Shown: positions 8,222-16,935 of the stretch, piece after piece | How positions within the stretch are numbered: the first letter of the stretch is position 1 | Layout: each line of letters starts with the position of its first letter | From: an uncultured Opitutia bacterium | GTDB taxonomy: Bacteria; Verrucomicrobiota; Verrucomicrobiia; Opitutales; UBA953 | DNA: 64,000 bases | Assembly (NCBI GenBank): GCA_903840355.1 | Contig: CAIMFJ010000004.1 | Span: 1 to 64,000 of the forward strand | Direction: 5' to 3' | The notes under the pieces: generated by a model | Told to the model about the DNA's origin: nothing | Databases searched by the model: none | Seen by the model: the letters and a program-made list of their open reading frames with translations, nothing else | Made by a program: the position numbers and the translations under genes

Positions 8222-8706
8222 AACGGTATCTTTTCTAAAACCTCCCGACCGTCCAACTCTTTCCCGGTTACTAGGTTATAATTTATCCGCTAAATTTCCA
8301 TTTACGCGCGGTCGCAACGACGTCTCCGCGATGTATCCATTTTATGCCCACTTACTCTATAGTCATTTCGTCCTTTGTTTACAGGGTGATCAGGCGTTTT
8401 TCTTGTAGAATAAATTAAAGTTTTTTTCGGCGGCCGACAGATTTTGCTTGTTTTTTCGGAGAACCTGTGGTTAACTCCTCTCGTGCTGACGTAAACAAGC
8501 AGACTCCCCGAGCGACCAACATCCACCTCGGCGAGCTGACCAGAAAACCGGCACCCTTAAAGCACTACTAGCCCGCCTAGTGGTAGCCAAACCCTGCCTA
8601 ACTCCCTGAGCGACGCAGGAAACGGACCCTTTTGTGCCCATTTTTCCACCCCCTCCCCCGCCACCGCTCTCCCCACCTCCCACCCACACCTACCAACACC
8701 CACCTT
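8222..8706. other. 485-base intergenic region with possible structured RNA
   Basis: No convincing protein gene is seen. The left part (8222-8420) is AT-rich. The right part holds a hairpin GGAGAACC-tgt-GGTTaaCTCC at about 8459-8479, two copies of a motif ACTCCC(C/T)GAGCGAC at about 8503 and 8601, and a CCTGC/GCAGG stem at about 8593-8618. The motif is faintly like the CCCCUGAG segment of 6S RNA, but no closing stem was found. A pyrimidine-rich, purine-poor run (8636-8706) leads into the next gene. Confidence 0.35.
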
Positions 8707-9135
8707 ATGAGTAACCCTAACTTCAACCTCAACCCGTTCGAAGCTCCTCGCTCGACGGAAGATCAGGCCCTGACGCCAGCACAGGCCTTGGCCCAAGGCC
8801 AAGCCTTGCTCCGCAACCCGGAGCAAAGCAGCTCGGTACACCTCGGCCTGGCCATCTTGCGCGACCTGGCGCACCAAAAGCACGGCGCAGCGGCCGAGAC
8901 GCTCGCCAACTTCTTCTGGTACCACCCCGAGTATGTCTTGCATGGCGCCTACGAACGTCAGGCCTACGCCTGGATGGCCGAAGCGGCCGGCTTATGGCAA
9001 GATCGCCATTTTGAGAACTTCAGCCCCATGGAGTGGCCTGAGCTCCAGAAGACGATTGAGCTGCTCCAAGGTCCGATCCCCGAAGACGCGGACGACGAGG
9101 GCGACGACATCGAGTTCGAGGACTACGTGGACTAA
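8707..9135 (+). CDS. small acidic protein of unknown function
   Basis: 142 residues from the ATG at 8707; upstream in-frame codons encode a proline/histidine-rich stretch typical of non-coding DNA, so they are excluded. The N-terminus (MSNPNFNLNPFE) is polar. The middle is alanine-rich and helical, with a loose repeat-like pattern (ALAQGQALL, LAILRDLAHQ, AAAETLANFFW) reminiscent of helical-repeat (Sel1/TPR-like) proteins. The last 15 residues are almost all acidic (DADDEGDDIEFEDY). No signal peptide or membrane segment. A strong terminator follows, so it is probably a single-gene unit. Confidence 0.6.
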   Translation: MSNPNFNLNPFEAPRSTEDQALTPAQALAQGQALLRNPEQSSSVHLGLAILRDLAHQKHGAAAETLANFFWYHPEYVLHGAYERQAYAWMAEAAGLWQDRHFENFSPMEWPELQKTIELLQGPIPEDADDEGDDIEFEDYVD

Positions 9136-9163
9136 GGTCAGCCCAGTCGCCCCACGGTAACCA

Positions 9164-9204
9164 CACCCCTGAGTCCTCCACACGAGGGCTAGGGGTGATT
9201 TTTT
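9164..9204 (+). terminator. intrinsic terminator
   Basis: CACCCC at 9164-9169 pairs with GGGGTG at 9192-9197, and inner CCTC with GAGG, followed by ATTTTTT. This is a standard rho-independent terminator for the small acidic protein gene. Confidence 0.8.
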
Positions 9205-9325
9205 GCGATTATTTTATAACGCGCTACGTTTTTAAAAGAAATCAGAACCTGGGGAGAGGACGGCGGATTATGAAGTGGTCAGAGGGGCTAAAATAAAGGA
9301 TACCATCTCGGTCTTCGGACCGGCT

Positions 9326-10669
9326 ATGCTTACCCTCCGTTTTACCCTGATTGTTCTCATCGGTTTAGGCTTCACCAGCTGTGTCGATTACACCCCTGCA
9401 CCCGTGTCGATGGAGCAAATCGACCACGACTTCGCCGCTCGCAAACTCCCCGTACAAAAGCGGGCTTGGACCGTTCAAGATTTTATCCTGTTGAGCAAAA
9501 AGTATCAGGCGGGACGGGAGCAAGCCGCCGCGCAATACGCCACCGCTCAAGCGGCCTTGATCACCGCGGGCGGTTCCGTGAATCCCGCCGTCTCACTCGT
9601 CCCAGGCATCAACACCAGTGCAGCGAGCAATACCCCCAGTGGGATTCCGCTGGTGTCCTTTGATTTACTTTGGGAAACCGCTCACAAAAAAGACCTCCGT
9701 CTCTTAAAAGCCCAACAACAAGTTTTTAAGGCCGGCTTTGCGTTGCAAGACACCGAGTGGCAGCTCGACGCGGCCGTACGGCACACCGGCTGGAACCTTT
9801 ACTTCGCCCAAGAACGCCAAAAGCTCTTAGCTCAAGAAGTTGCCGCTCAAGAAAAAGTCCTCGATTTAGTGAAGCATCAACTCGAAGCCGGGCTGATTGC
9901 TCCGACTGAAGTGCAGAGCCAAGACCTCGTGGGACGCAAAGCGCGACTTGATTTAGCGGATGCCGATGCCGCGGTGCTCGAAGCTCGGGCGCAATTAGCC
10001 GAAGCTGTAGGCGTGCCGGCGCAAGCGCTCGAACGAGCCAAAATGAATTTAACCGTCAATCCCCCCTCGCCACGCACCGCCTCGCAAGCCGTCAACCGCG
10101 TGCGCCAAGTCGCCCTCACCCATCGCCCCGACGTCGCCATGGCCTTGGCCGATTATGCTTCGGAAGAAGCCAACCTCGCACTCGAGGTCGCCAAACAATA
10201 CCCCGACATTAAAGTCAGCCCCGGCTATCAATGGGATCAGGGTAATAATAAGTGGCAGCTTGGACTCGGGTTTGACTTACCGCTCTTCCATCAAAACCAA
10301 GGCCCGATTGCGGAAGCCACCGCCCGACGTCGCGAAGCGCAAAGTCGCTTAGAAATGTTGCAGGCGAAAATCTCGGCGGAAGTAGACCGCGTCGTCCCTG
10401 CGTTACAACAAGCGTGGAAAACCTATCAAGTCGCTCAGGACCTCGTCAAAACTCAGGAGCAGAAAAAAACCACCGCCGTCCGTCGGGCTCAAGCAGGCCA
10501 AGGCGAACCGATGGAAACCTTGTTAGCGGAAGTAGACTTAATTTCGGCCCAGCTCGTACTCGTCGACCGCGCCAATAAATTAGCGCAGCAGCTCGAAGCC
10601 CTCGAAGCGCTCACACGTCCCCCGCTCGTTACCGCAGCTCGAGCCACCGCCGAGAAAAATTCCAAATGA
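9326..10669 (+). CDS. TolC-family outer-membrane efflux lipoprotein
   Basis: 447 residues from the ATG at 9326, which places a lipoprotein signal (LIVLIGLGFTSC, cysteine at 19) at the N-terminus; the longer frame from 9275 would bury it. The body has the long alpha-helical coiled-coil repeats of outer-membrane efflux proteins (for example AVRHTGWNLYFAQERQKLLAQEVAAQ and the second copy near residues 350-400) with beta-strand turns such as DIKVSPGYQWDQGNNKWQLGLGFDLPLF. It forms the exit duct of the RND pump encoded downstream. It overlaps the adaptor start by ATGA, so the three genes form one operon. Confidence 0.85.
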   Translation: MLTLRFTLIVLIGLGFTSCVDYTPAPVSMEQIDHDFAARKLPVQKRAWTVQDFILLSKKYQAGREQAAAQYATAQAALITAGGSVNPAVSLVPGINTSAASNTPSGIPLVSFDLLWETAHKKDLRLLKAQQQVFKAGFALQDTEWQLDAAVRHTGWNLYFAQERQKLLAQEVAAQEKVLDLVKHQLEAGLIAPTEVQSQDLVGRKARLDLADADAAVLEARAQLAEAVGVPAQALERAKMNLTVNPPSPRTASQAVNRVRQVALTHRPDVAMALADYASEEANLALEVAKQYPDIKVSPGYQWDQGNNKWQLGLGFDLPLFHQNQGPIAEATARRREAQSRLEMLQAKISAEVDRVVPALQQAWKTYQVAQDLVKTQEQKKTTAVRRAQAGQGEPMETLLAEVDLISAQLVLVDRANKLAQQLEALEALTRPPLVTAARATAEKNSK

Positions 10670-11676
10670 AAACCTACCTCTCCCTCGCGCTCTTAGCGAT
10701 CGTGCTCCCCGCGGCTGAAACCCCGGCGACACCCGAAGCGAAAAGCCCCGACGTTAAAGCCACCGATCCTAAAGTAGCGCTCGCCCAACAACTCAAAGCC
10801 GCGGGCGTCAAAAGTGCCGTGGTGGAAAACGCCTCGTTGCAAAAGGAAGTCACCTTGACTGGACAAGTCGTAGACCCTTGGCCGCTGGTCAGCAGTTTTC
10901 AAGAATGGGTCAGTGCCCAGATCTCGGCCGAAACCGCCGAGCAAGAATTAAGCCGCCTGAAAAAACTCCAGGCCAACAACGAAGTCTCCGCGCACCTCTT
11001 TCAAAGCACCGAAGCTGAAGCCTTGAAAGCCCGCCTCGCCACTTCGCTCGCTTACCAAAAACTGCTGCTCAACCTCGGGCCGGATTTACTTCAGCAAGGC
11101 CGTTTAGAAAATCTTTTAAAACGGATCAGCCGGGGCGAAAGCGCGCTCGTGCGTCTCGACCTCCCCTTAGGCCTGACGTTGGACGAACACCCCGCGGCGA
11201 AAATCGCTTCCGTCTTTAACCCGACGCAAAGCCAAGTCGGTAATTGGGTGAGTGACGCCCCCGCGGCCAGCCCGCTGACGCAAGGCCCAGCCCTCTTCTA
11301 CGTTGTCGAAAAACCCCAAGCCGCGTTGCGCCCCGGAGCCACCGTGCAAGCGACCTTGTCCACTGGCAAAGCGGCTTCGCTTGCGTTTGCACCCGACACT
11401 GCGTTGCTACGGACTAATGGTAAAACCTTTGTCTACCGCGAAACCGGCGAAGTCAGTCCGCACCACGTTCGTTGTCCGCTCCAACTCTTACAACGCACCA
11501 CGCTGCATAACATCGATGGCTGGCTCGTGACGGGAGCGATTAGCGCGGGCGATAAGATTGTAGTACAAGGCGCGTTCACGTTACTCTCGTGGGAAACGTT
11601 GGAAAATGAAGACGGTGCGGAAGCGGTGGTCGAAACCCCCGAGAGTCAGAAGACCCCTGCCGCCCAAACTAAGTAA
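10666..11676 (+). CDS. RND efflux periplasmic adaptor, reduced form
   Basis: 336 residues with a signal peptide (MKTYLSLALLAIVLPAAE). Its position between a TolC-type protein and an RND pump identifies it as the membrane-fusion adaptor. A helical segment lies at about 85-150, and the C-terminal half has adaptor-like beta-barrel strands (LRPGATVQATLSTGK, ALLRTNGKTFVYRE, SAGDKIVVQGAFTLL). The usual lipoyl-type half motifs (V-x-x-G-D-x-V-x-x-G) on both sides of the helical hairpin are not evident, so this adaptor is atypical. Two bases separate its stop from the pump gene. Confidence 0.72.
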   Translation: MKTYLSLALLAIVLPAAETPATPEAKSPDVKATDPKVALAQQLKAAGVKSAVVENASLQKEVTLTGQVVDPWPLVSSFQEWVSAQISAETAEQELSRLKKLQANNEVSAHLFQSTEAEALKARLATSLAYQKLLLNLGPDLLQQGRLENLLKRISRGESALVRLDLPLGLTLDEHPAAKIASVFNPTQSQVGNWVSDAPAASPLTQGPALFYVVEKPQAALRPGATVQATLSTGKAASLAFAPDTALLRTNGKTFVYRETGEVSPHHVRCPLQLLQRTTLHNIDGWLVTGAISAGDKIVVQGAFTLLSWETLENEDGAEAVVETPESQKTPAAQTK

Positions 11677-11678
11677 CC

Positions 11679-14600
11679 ATGCTTTCTGCACTCGTTGGAC
11701 TCTCGTTGCGCTACCGCTGGGTCGTGTTGGCGTTGTCGCTTTTACTCTTAGGCTGGGGCGCGTACGGCACCAAGACGGCGAAGTATGATGTCTTTCCAGA
11801 TTTCGTTCCGCCGCAAGTCACCATCCAAGCCGAAGCCCCTGGTTTCACGCCTGAGCAAGTCGAGTTACTCGTCACGCGGCCGATCGAAGCCGTGGTCAAT
11901 GGTGTAGGCAACATGGCCTCGATGCGTTCGGAGTCGATTCAAGGACTCTCCGTGGTGACGGTCGTATTTGTCGAAGGCTCCAACATTCAAAGCTCCCGAC
12001 AAATGTTAGCCGAACGGCTGGGCGAAGTCGCCGGCCGACTCCCCAATGGCGTGCATGCGCCCACCGTGTCGCCCCTGACCTCGGCCACCATGGACTTATT
12101 AAAAGTCGGTCTCGTGTCGAAGGGCGAAGGCGCGTTGACGCCGCTCGAATTGCGCACCTTTGCCGATACGGTTGTGCGCCCGCGTCTCTTAGCCGTACCG
12201 GGCGTGGCACATTGCATCGTCTTTGGAGGCGACACCAAAGAACTGCAGGTCCTCATCCACCCTGAAAAAATGCAAGCGCTCGGCCTCTCGCTCGCAGAGG
12301 TGAGCCAAGCCGTCAAAGGAGCGAATAACCTCGTCGGTGCCGGTTTTGTCGAAACCCACACTCAACGTATCGCCGTGCAAACGGGAACCGGGCGCATCAC
12401 CCCCGCCGAATTAGCTCAAGTCACCGTCAACACCCCCACTGGTCAGCCTGTGAAATTGGGCGATCTCGCCGACGTCACTTACGGGGCCGCACCCAAGTTT
12501 GGCGACGCCTTGATCATGGGTGAACCCGGCGTACTCCTTTCCCTCTCCAGTCAATACGGAGCCAACACCCTTGAAGTTACCCACCAAGTCGAGGAAGCCC
12601 TGGAAGCCTTAGCACCCGCGCTGCAATCCAATCATATTAAAAGTTACAACGCCCTGCACCGCCCCGCGTCCTTCATCGAAACCTCGCTAGCGAACATCCA
12701 AAGCTCGCTGCTCTTAGGCGCCATTTTAGTCGCCGTCATTTTACTCCTCTTCATTGGCAACCTCCGCATTGCCCTCATCTCGCTCACCGCCATCCCACTC
12801 TCGCTCTTAACGGCCGTGGCGACGCTCAGTGCGTGGGGTGTGACCATCAATACGCTCACGTTAGGTGGACTCGCGATTGCGATTGGGGAAGTCGTGGACG
12901 ACGCCATCATTGATGCCGAAAATATTTTCCGACGCCTCCGGGAGAATCGCACCAGTGCATCACCACGTCCCCTGACGCAGGTCATTCTCGAAGCCTCGCT
13001 CGAAGTCCGCGGAGCGGTCGTGTATGCGACCTTCTTAGTCGCGCTCGTTTTCTTACCCATCCTGACCCTCTCCGGCCTCCAAGGAAAATTCTTTGGACCC
13101 CTCGCGCTCAGTTATATCTTTGCCACCATGGCGTCCTTGGGAGTCGCCGTCGTCTTAACGCCCGTCTTATGTTTAATTTTATTAGGCAAGAGCACCGCCA
13201 CGGAAGATGCCCCTAAGGAAAGTCGCCTCAAGCAAGTCTACCTACGACTCGTACAACGCTGCATCGATAAACCCAAAACCTCGCTCGCGGGCGTCGCCGT
13301 GTTATGCATCGGAGCCTATTGGCTCATGCCCGCATCGACGGGCGAGATCCTCCCCAGTTTTCGCGAAGGGCACTATGTGATTCAACTCAACACCGCCGCA
13401 GGCAGTTCGCTCGCCGAGATGAAGCGACTGGGACAAAAGCTCAGCCAAGAATTTTTAGCGATACCTGAAGTCGCCACCGTTGAGCAACAAATCGGACGTG
13501 CCACGCAAGGGGAAGACACCTTTGGACCGAACCGTTGCGAGTTTCATATCGAACTCAAACCTGGAGCCGATGCCGAGCAAGCCGCCATCGGCCTGCACGC
13601 CGCTTTGGCCCGTCACCCCGGCACCGAAGCCGAAGTCCTGACTTTTTTAGGCGATCGCATCAGCGAAACCCTCACGGGCGAAGACGCCCCCTTTGTGATT
13701 AACCTTTTTGGCGATTCCTTAGCCACACTCGATGCTAAGGCGTTAGAGGTGAAAAAAGTTTTAGAAAGCATGAAGGCCCCGGCCGCCTCGGAGATTAAGA
13801 TCAAAGCCGCACCCGCAGAACCTCGCTTGCTCGTCCAACCTCGCCTCGATCGCTTGGCCGCGTTGGGTCTAAAAGTTCAGGACCTCAATGACGTCATCCT
13901 CGCCGCGCTCCAAGGGGATGCCGTGGCGCAATCGCTTGAAGACGGCCAATCCATCGACCTCAGCGTCCACCTCGGGCAAGGCCTCATCGCTCCAGAAGAA
14001 TTAGGCAACCTCCCCTTGCGTACCGCGCGAGGGGCCATGGTGCCCTTGCGCGAAGTCGCCACGATTCAATTAGGCGAAGGACGCAACGCCGTCTTACACG
14101 AAGGCGCTCGGCGACGTCAGACCATCACCTGTGCCCCCAAAGACGATCATGCCTTGGCTGAGTTTTCCGCCATCGCTGAAAAAACTATTCGCGAAAAAGT
14201 GTCCTTACCTGCCGGCACCTATTTCGAATTCTCAGGGGACGCCAAGGCCAGCCACGATGCCCAACACGAATTAATCTTACACTCCGTCGTCGCCGGACTC
14301 GGGGTGATTCTCCTGCTCTTCATCGTCACCGGCCACTGGCGCAACACGGCGCTCATCTTAGCCAACTTACCCTTTGCCTTAGCGGGCGGGGCGTTATCGT
14401 TGGCACTCGGACAATACTACGGCAAAGCCAGCGGCCTCTCGTTAGGGGCCCTCGTCGGGTTCGTCACCCTCTTCGGCATCACCACGCGCAATTCAGTGAT
14501 GCTCTTATCGCATTATCAAAACCTCATTGAAAAAGAAGGACGTGACTGGAATGCGTTGACTGCGATGCAGGGTGCGGCGGATCGACTCATCCCCATTCTC

Positions 14601-14798
14601 ATGACCGCGTTGGTCACTGGCATCGGCTTACTCCCGTTAGCGTGGGGCTCGGGCGAAACCGGACGCGAGATTGAAGGCCCGATGGCGATTGTCATTTTGG
14701 GCGGACTCCTGACGTCGACCTTGCTCAACCTTCTGATCTTACCTGGGCTCGCTTTGAACTTTGGGCATTTCGCCACGACGAAAAACGCCGATAAGTAA
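11679..14798 (+). CDS. RND efflux pump, heavy-metal (CusA/CzcA) type
   Basis: 1039 residues, normal for the family. A membrane segment near residues 14-33 is followed by a large periplasmic domain beginning DVFPDFVPPQVTIQAEAPG, a block of membrane segments from about 335, a second periplasmic domain from about 555 and a last membrane block from about 860. The fourth-segment motif AIGEVVDDAIIDAEN matches the proton-relay region of CusA/CzcA pumps, with the aspartate and glutamate kept. The pump uses the proton gradient to expel substrate across both membranes with the two upstream proteins. Metal ions are the usual substrate of this subgroup, but the copper-site methionines were not verified, so the substrate is open. 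Confidence 0.83.
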   Translation: MLSALVGLSLRYRWVVLALSLLLLGWGAYGTKTAKYDVFPDFVPPQVTIQAEAPGFTPEQVELLVTRPIEAVVNGVGNMASMRSESIQGLSVVTVVFVEGSNIQSSRQMLAERLGEVAGRLPNGVHAPTVSPLTSATMDLLKVGLVSKGEGALTPLELRTFADTVVRPRLLAVPGVAHCIVFGGDTKELQVLIHPEKMQALGLSLAEVSQAVKGANNLVGAGFVETHTQRIAVQTGTGRITPAELAQVTVNTPTGQPVKLGDLADVTYGAAPKFGDALIMGEPGVLLSLSSQYGANTLEVTHQVEEALEALAPALQSNHIKSYNALHRPASFIETSLANIQSSLLLGAILVAVILLLFIGNLRIALISLTAIPLSLLTAVATLSAWGVTINTLTLGGLAIAIGEVVDDAIIDAENIFRRLRENRTSASPRPLTQVILEASLEVRGAVVYATFLVALVFLPILTLSGLQGKFFGPLALSYIFATMASLGVAVVLTPVLCLILLGKSTATEDAPKESRLKQVYLRLVQRCIDKPKTSLAGVAVLCIGAYWLMPASTGEILPSFREGHYVIQLNTAAGSSLAEMKRLGQKLSQEFLAIPEVATVEQQIGRATQGEDTFGPNRCEFHIELKPGADAEQAAIGLHAALARHPGTEAEVLTFLGDRISETLTGEDAPFVINLFGDSLATLDAKALEVKKVLESMKAPAASEIKIKAAPAEPRLLVQPRLDRLAALGLKVQDLNDVILAALQGDAVAQSLEDGQSIDLSVHLGQGLIAPEELGNLPLRTARGAMVPLREVATIQLGEGRNAVLHEGARRRQTITCAPKDDHALAEFSAIAEKTIREKVSLPAGTYFEFSGDAKASHDAQHELILHSVVAGLGVILLLFIVTGHWRNTALILANLPFALAGGALSLALGQYYGKASGLSLGALVGFVTLFGITTRNSVMLLSHYQNLIEKEGRDWNALTAMQGAADRLIPILMTALVTGIGLLPLAWGSGETGREIEGPMAIVILGGLLTSTLLNLLILPGLALNFGHFATTKNADK

Positions 14799-14902
14799 AG
14801 GCGTGAAAGTCCCGTGAAGTTGCGGGCGAGCAACGGTAAGCACCAGACCTCCCCGAAATCTCCGCCATTTACAGCCTCTGCCGTGGTTTAAAAAACGGCG
14901 GC

Positions 14903-16828
14903 ATGATTCATCCATCCCTCCTCAGAAAAATCTCCCTGCCGTTTATTTTATGCACCCTCGTCCAATCCGCGGATCTTTTTGGACAAGCCGCGGATGATTA
15001 CGAGGACTTTACCCCGCCACCGATTCCAGAAGAAGTCACGCCGCCCACGCCCCCAGCGCCCGAGCCAGAGTATGTCAGCAGCATCAGTTTAGAAATTAAA
15101 ACGGACACCACCCTCGAAGGCTTAAACGCCGCCTCGGGGACCATCAGTCTCAACCCCGAAGTTCTCGTCGCAGGACCCGTAGCACTCACCTTGAACGTGC
15201 CAACAGGCCTCTCGTATATCTATGGAGGCACCGTGTTGCCGCACGACGTTGCGGGTACCCTAGGATTGCATCTGATTAAAACCGGCGGGGGCTCGCAGGA
15301 ATTAGCTGGCGTCATCCGCGAAGCCACGCCCGAAGCCGCGACTAGGCCGAAGCTCACCGTGGATCAAGGCACGCTGATTCTCTCGGGAAATATTTTTGCC
15401 AATCCCGAAACCCCGTGGGCGCAGGACCGGACTGTGCAGGTATTACCACAGGCGATTCTGGAGATTAAGCGCGATTGGAGTGCGGCCCGAGGCAGTGCGT
15501 TCAACACCCTTTCTGGAGCAGCGAAGAACATCGTCGTCGAAGGCGGAACGTTAAAATTTACCGACGCCCCGCAATACGCCAGTCGCGGTTTCATCGTCGG
15601 CACTGGCGGCGTCACCCTTTGGACCGACGCTAATTTTACGAAGCCTCTCAGCGAGGGCCCGAACGCTGCGGAGGATTTGATTACTGGTGGCGTGGATGGT
15701 GGCGGCTCCGTGACTCTAACGGGCACAGCGGGATCGGTGGTTATTGGCGGGCAACCTACGGGCGGGTCCGAGTTACAAGAAGTCTTGGGCAGTCAGGGCA
15801 ACTGGCAAGCAACCGCCAAGCTGATTAAAAAAGGCAGCGGCTATTGGAAAGTCGCGGGCAGCAATCTCGGTGGCGGCGGGGAGGTGCACGACGGCATTTT
15901 GAGTATCACCGGTCCGAGTCAAACCGCTGGCCCCGTAAAACTCTTAGGCGGCCAGTTGAATTTGGAACACGCCGAAGCCGCAGGAAGCGGGACGGTGACC
16001 GTGACGCAGGGACGACTTAAAATCAATGCGGACGGCTATGCGAACGAAACCATCGTCGAAGGCGGCGTCGTGGAATTAGGCGGGCATCGCAGTGAAGCCA
16101 AGTTGACGCTCGATGGTGGGCGCGTGACTGGCGGGGAGAATTTTGCGGGCGAGGCTATCGTGAAACAATTCCTCGAAGCCACGAGCCAGCTCGGCAGTTT
16201 AGGCGGAGGCACTTTGCACATCGCTTCTCAAGGAGCTTTAATCGGGCAAGGCAAAGTGGGGAACGTTGTCGTCGAAACCGGCGGCGGGATTTTCCTCCAA
16301 GACGGCATGGGCCCTTTGCAAATGGCCTCGTTGCAACTCCAGGCCGATACGCTGATTAAAGTCGCCCTGTTCAACCTCGTGCCTGCGAACGGCGGCGATG
16401 GTAGGCTCTTGCAAGTCGATGGCACGCTGGACCTCCGAGGGTTGAGTGCGGCGCATCCCCTCAAAGTAAAACTCATCTCCCTGTTCCCGGAAGGCTTTGA
16501 AGGATTGGGGGCGCTCACCGAAGGCGACCTCGTGCGCTTCAGCCTCATCCAGTATGAAAACCTCTTAGTCCCCGGTGATGTCAGCCTCAGCGACTTAATC
16601 GTGTTCGACACTACTGATTTCAATACGCAGAGCTTACTCCAAGCCTTAGGCGGCGAACGACTCGCGTTTAGCATTAACCAGAATGCTGGGAGTCAACTCT
16701 TCGAATTAACCATCACGTCGGTGCCTGAACCCTCGCACTTTGCAGCGGCGGGTTTCATTTTCATCGGAGCAATCATCGGGGAAAAACTGCGGAAGCGGCG
16801 CGGCACGACTAGCATGCGCACCGCATAA
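14903..16828 (+). CDS. PEP-CTERM beta-helix protein (autotransporter-type repeats), paralogue 1
   Basis: 641 residues. A signal peptide is followed by a proline/acidic linker (TPPPIPEEVTPPTPPAPEP), then autotransporter-associated beta-strand repeats such as LIKTGGGSQELAGVI and ATAKLIKKGSGYWKVAGSN. The C-terminus has the PEP-CTERM sorting signal: VPEPS, a membrane segment and a basic end (EKLRKRRG). Such proteins are processed by an exosortase and end up on the surface or in extracellular matrix; no exosortase gene is in the window. It shares repeat order and many short blocks with the next gene, so the two are tandem duplicates. Confidence 0.8.
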   Translation: MIHPSLLRKISLPFILCTLVQSADLFGQAADDYEDFTPPPIPEEVTPPTPPAPEPEYVSSISLEIKTDTTLEGLNAASGTISLNPEVLVAGPVALTLNVPTGLSYIYGGTVLPHDVAGTLGLHLIKTGGGSQELAGVIREATPEAATRPKLTVDQGTLILSGNIFANPETPWAQDRTVQVLPQAILEIKRDWSAARGSAFNTLSGAAKNIVVEGGTLKFTDAPQYASRGFIVGTGGVTLWTDANFTKPLSEGPNAAEDLITGGVDGGGSVTLTGTAGSVVIGGQPTGGSELQEVLGSQGNWQATAKLIKKGSGYWKVAGSNLGGGGEVHDGILSITGPSQTAGPVKLLGGQLNLEHAEAAGSGTVTVTQGRLKINADGYANETIVEGGVVELGGHRSEAKLTLDGGRVTGGENFAGEAIVKQFLEATSQLGSLGGGTLHIASQGALIGQGKVGNVVVETGGGIFLQDGMGPLQMASLQLQADTLIKVALFNLVPANGGDGRLLQVDGTLDLRGLSAAHPLKVKLISLFPEGFEGLGALTEGDLVRFSLIQYENLLVPGDVSLSDLIVFDTTDFNTQSLLQALGGERLAFSINQNAGSQLFELTITSVPEPSHFAAAGFIFIGAIIGEKLRKRRGTTSMRTA

Positions 16829-16935
16829 TTAGGGTTTTAACCTCACGTTCGCTTAATGTCTAAAGCCCATTTTAACGGTTTTAGATTTCTTAAAAACGAC
16901 GGTGTTCACAATTCAGGGCTCATCCCTAAAATCCT

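Noticed and set aside
8302-8689. Minus-strand frames in the 8.2-8.7 kb gap
   Set aside because: They are Gly/Arg-rich, overlap each other, and have no family resemblance; one runs into the pyrimidine-rich leader.
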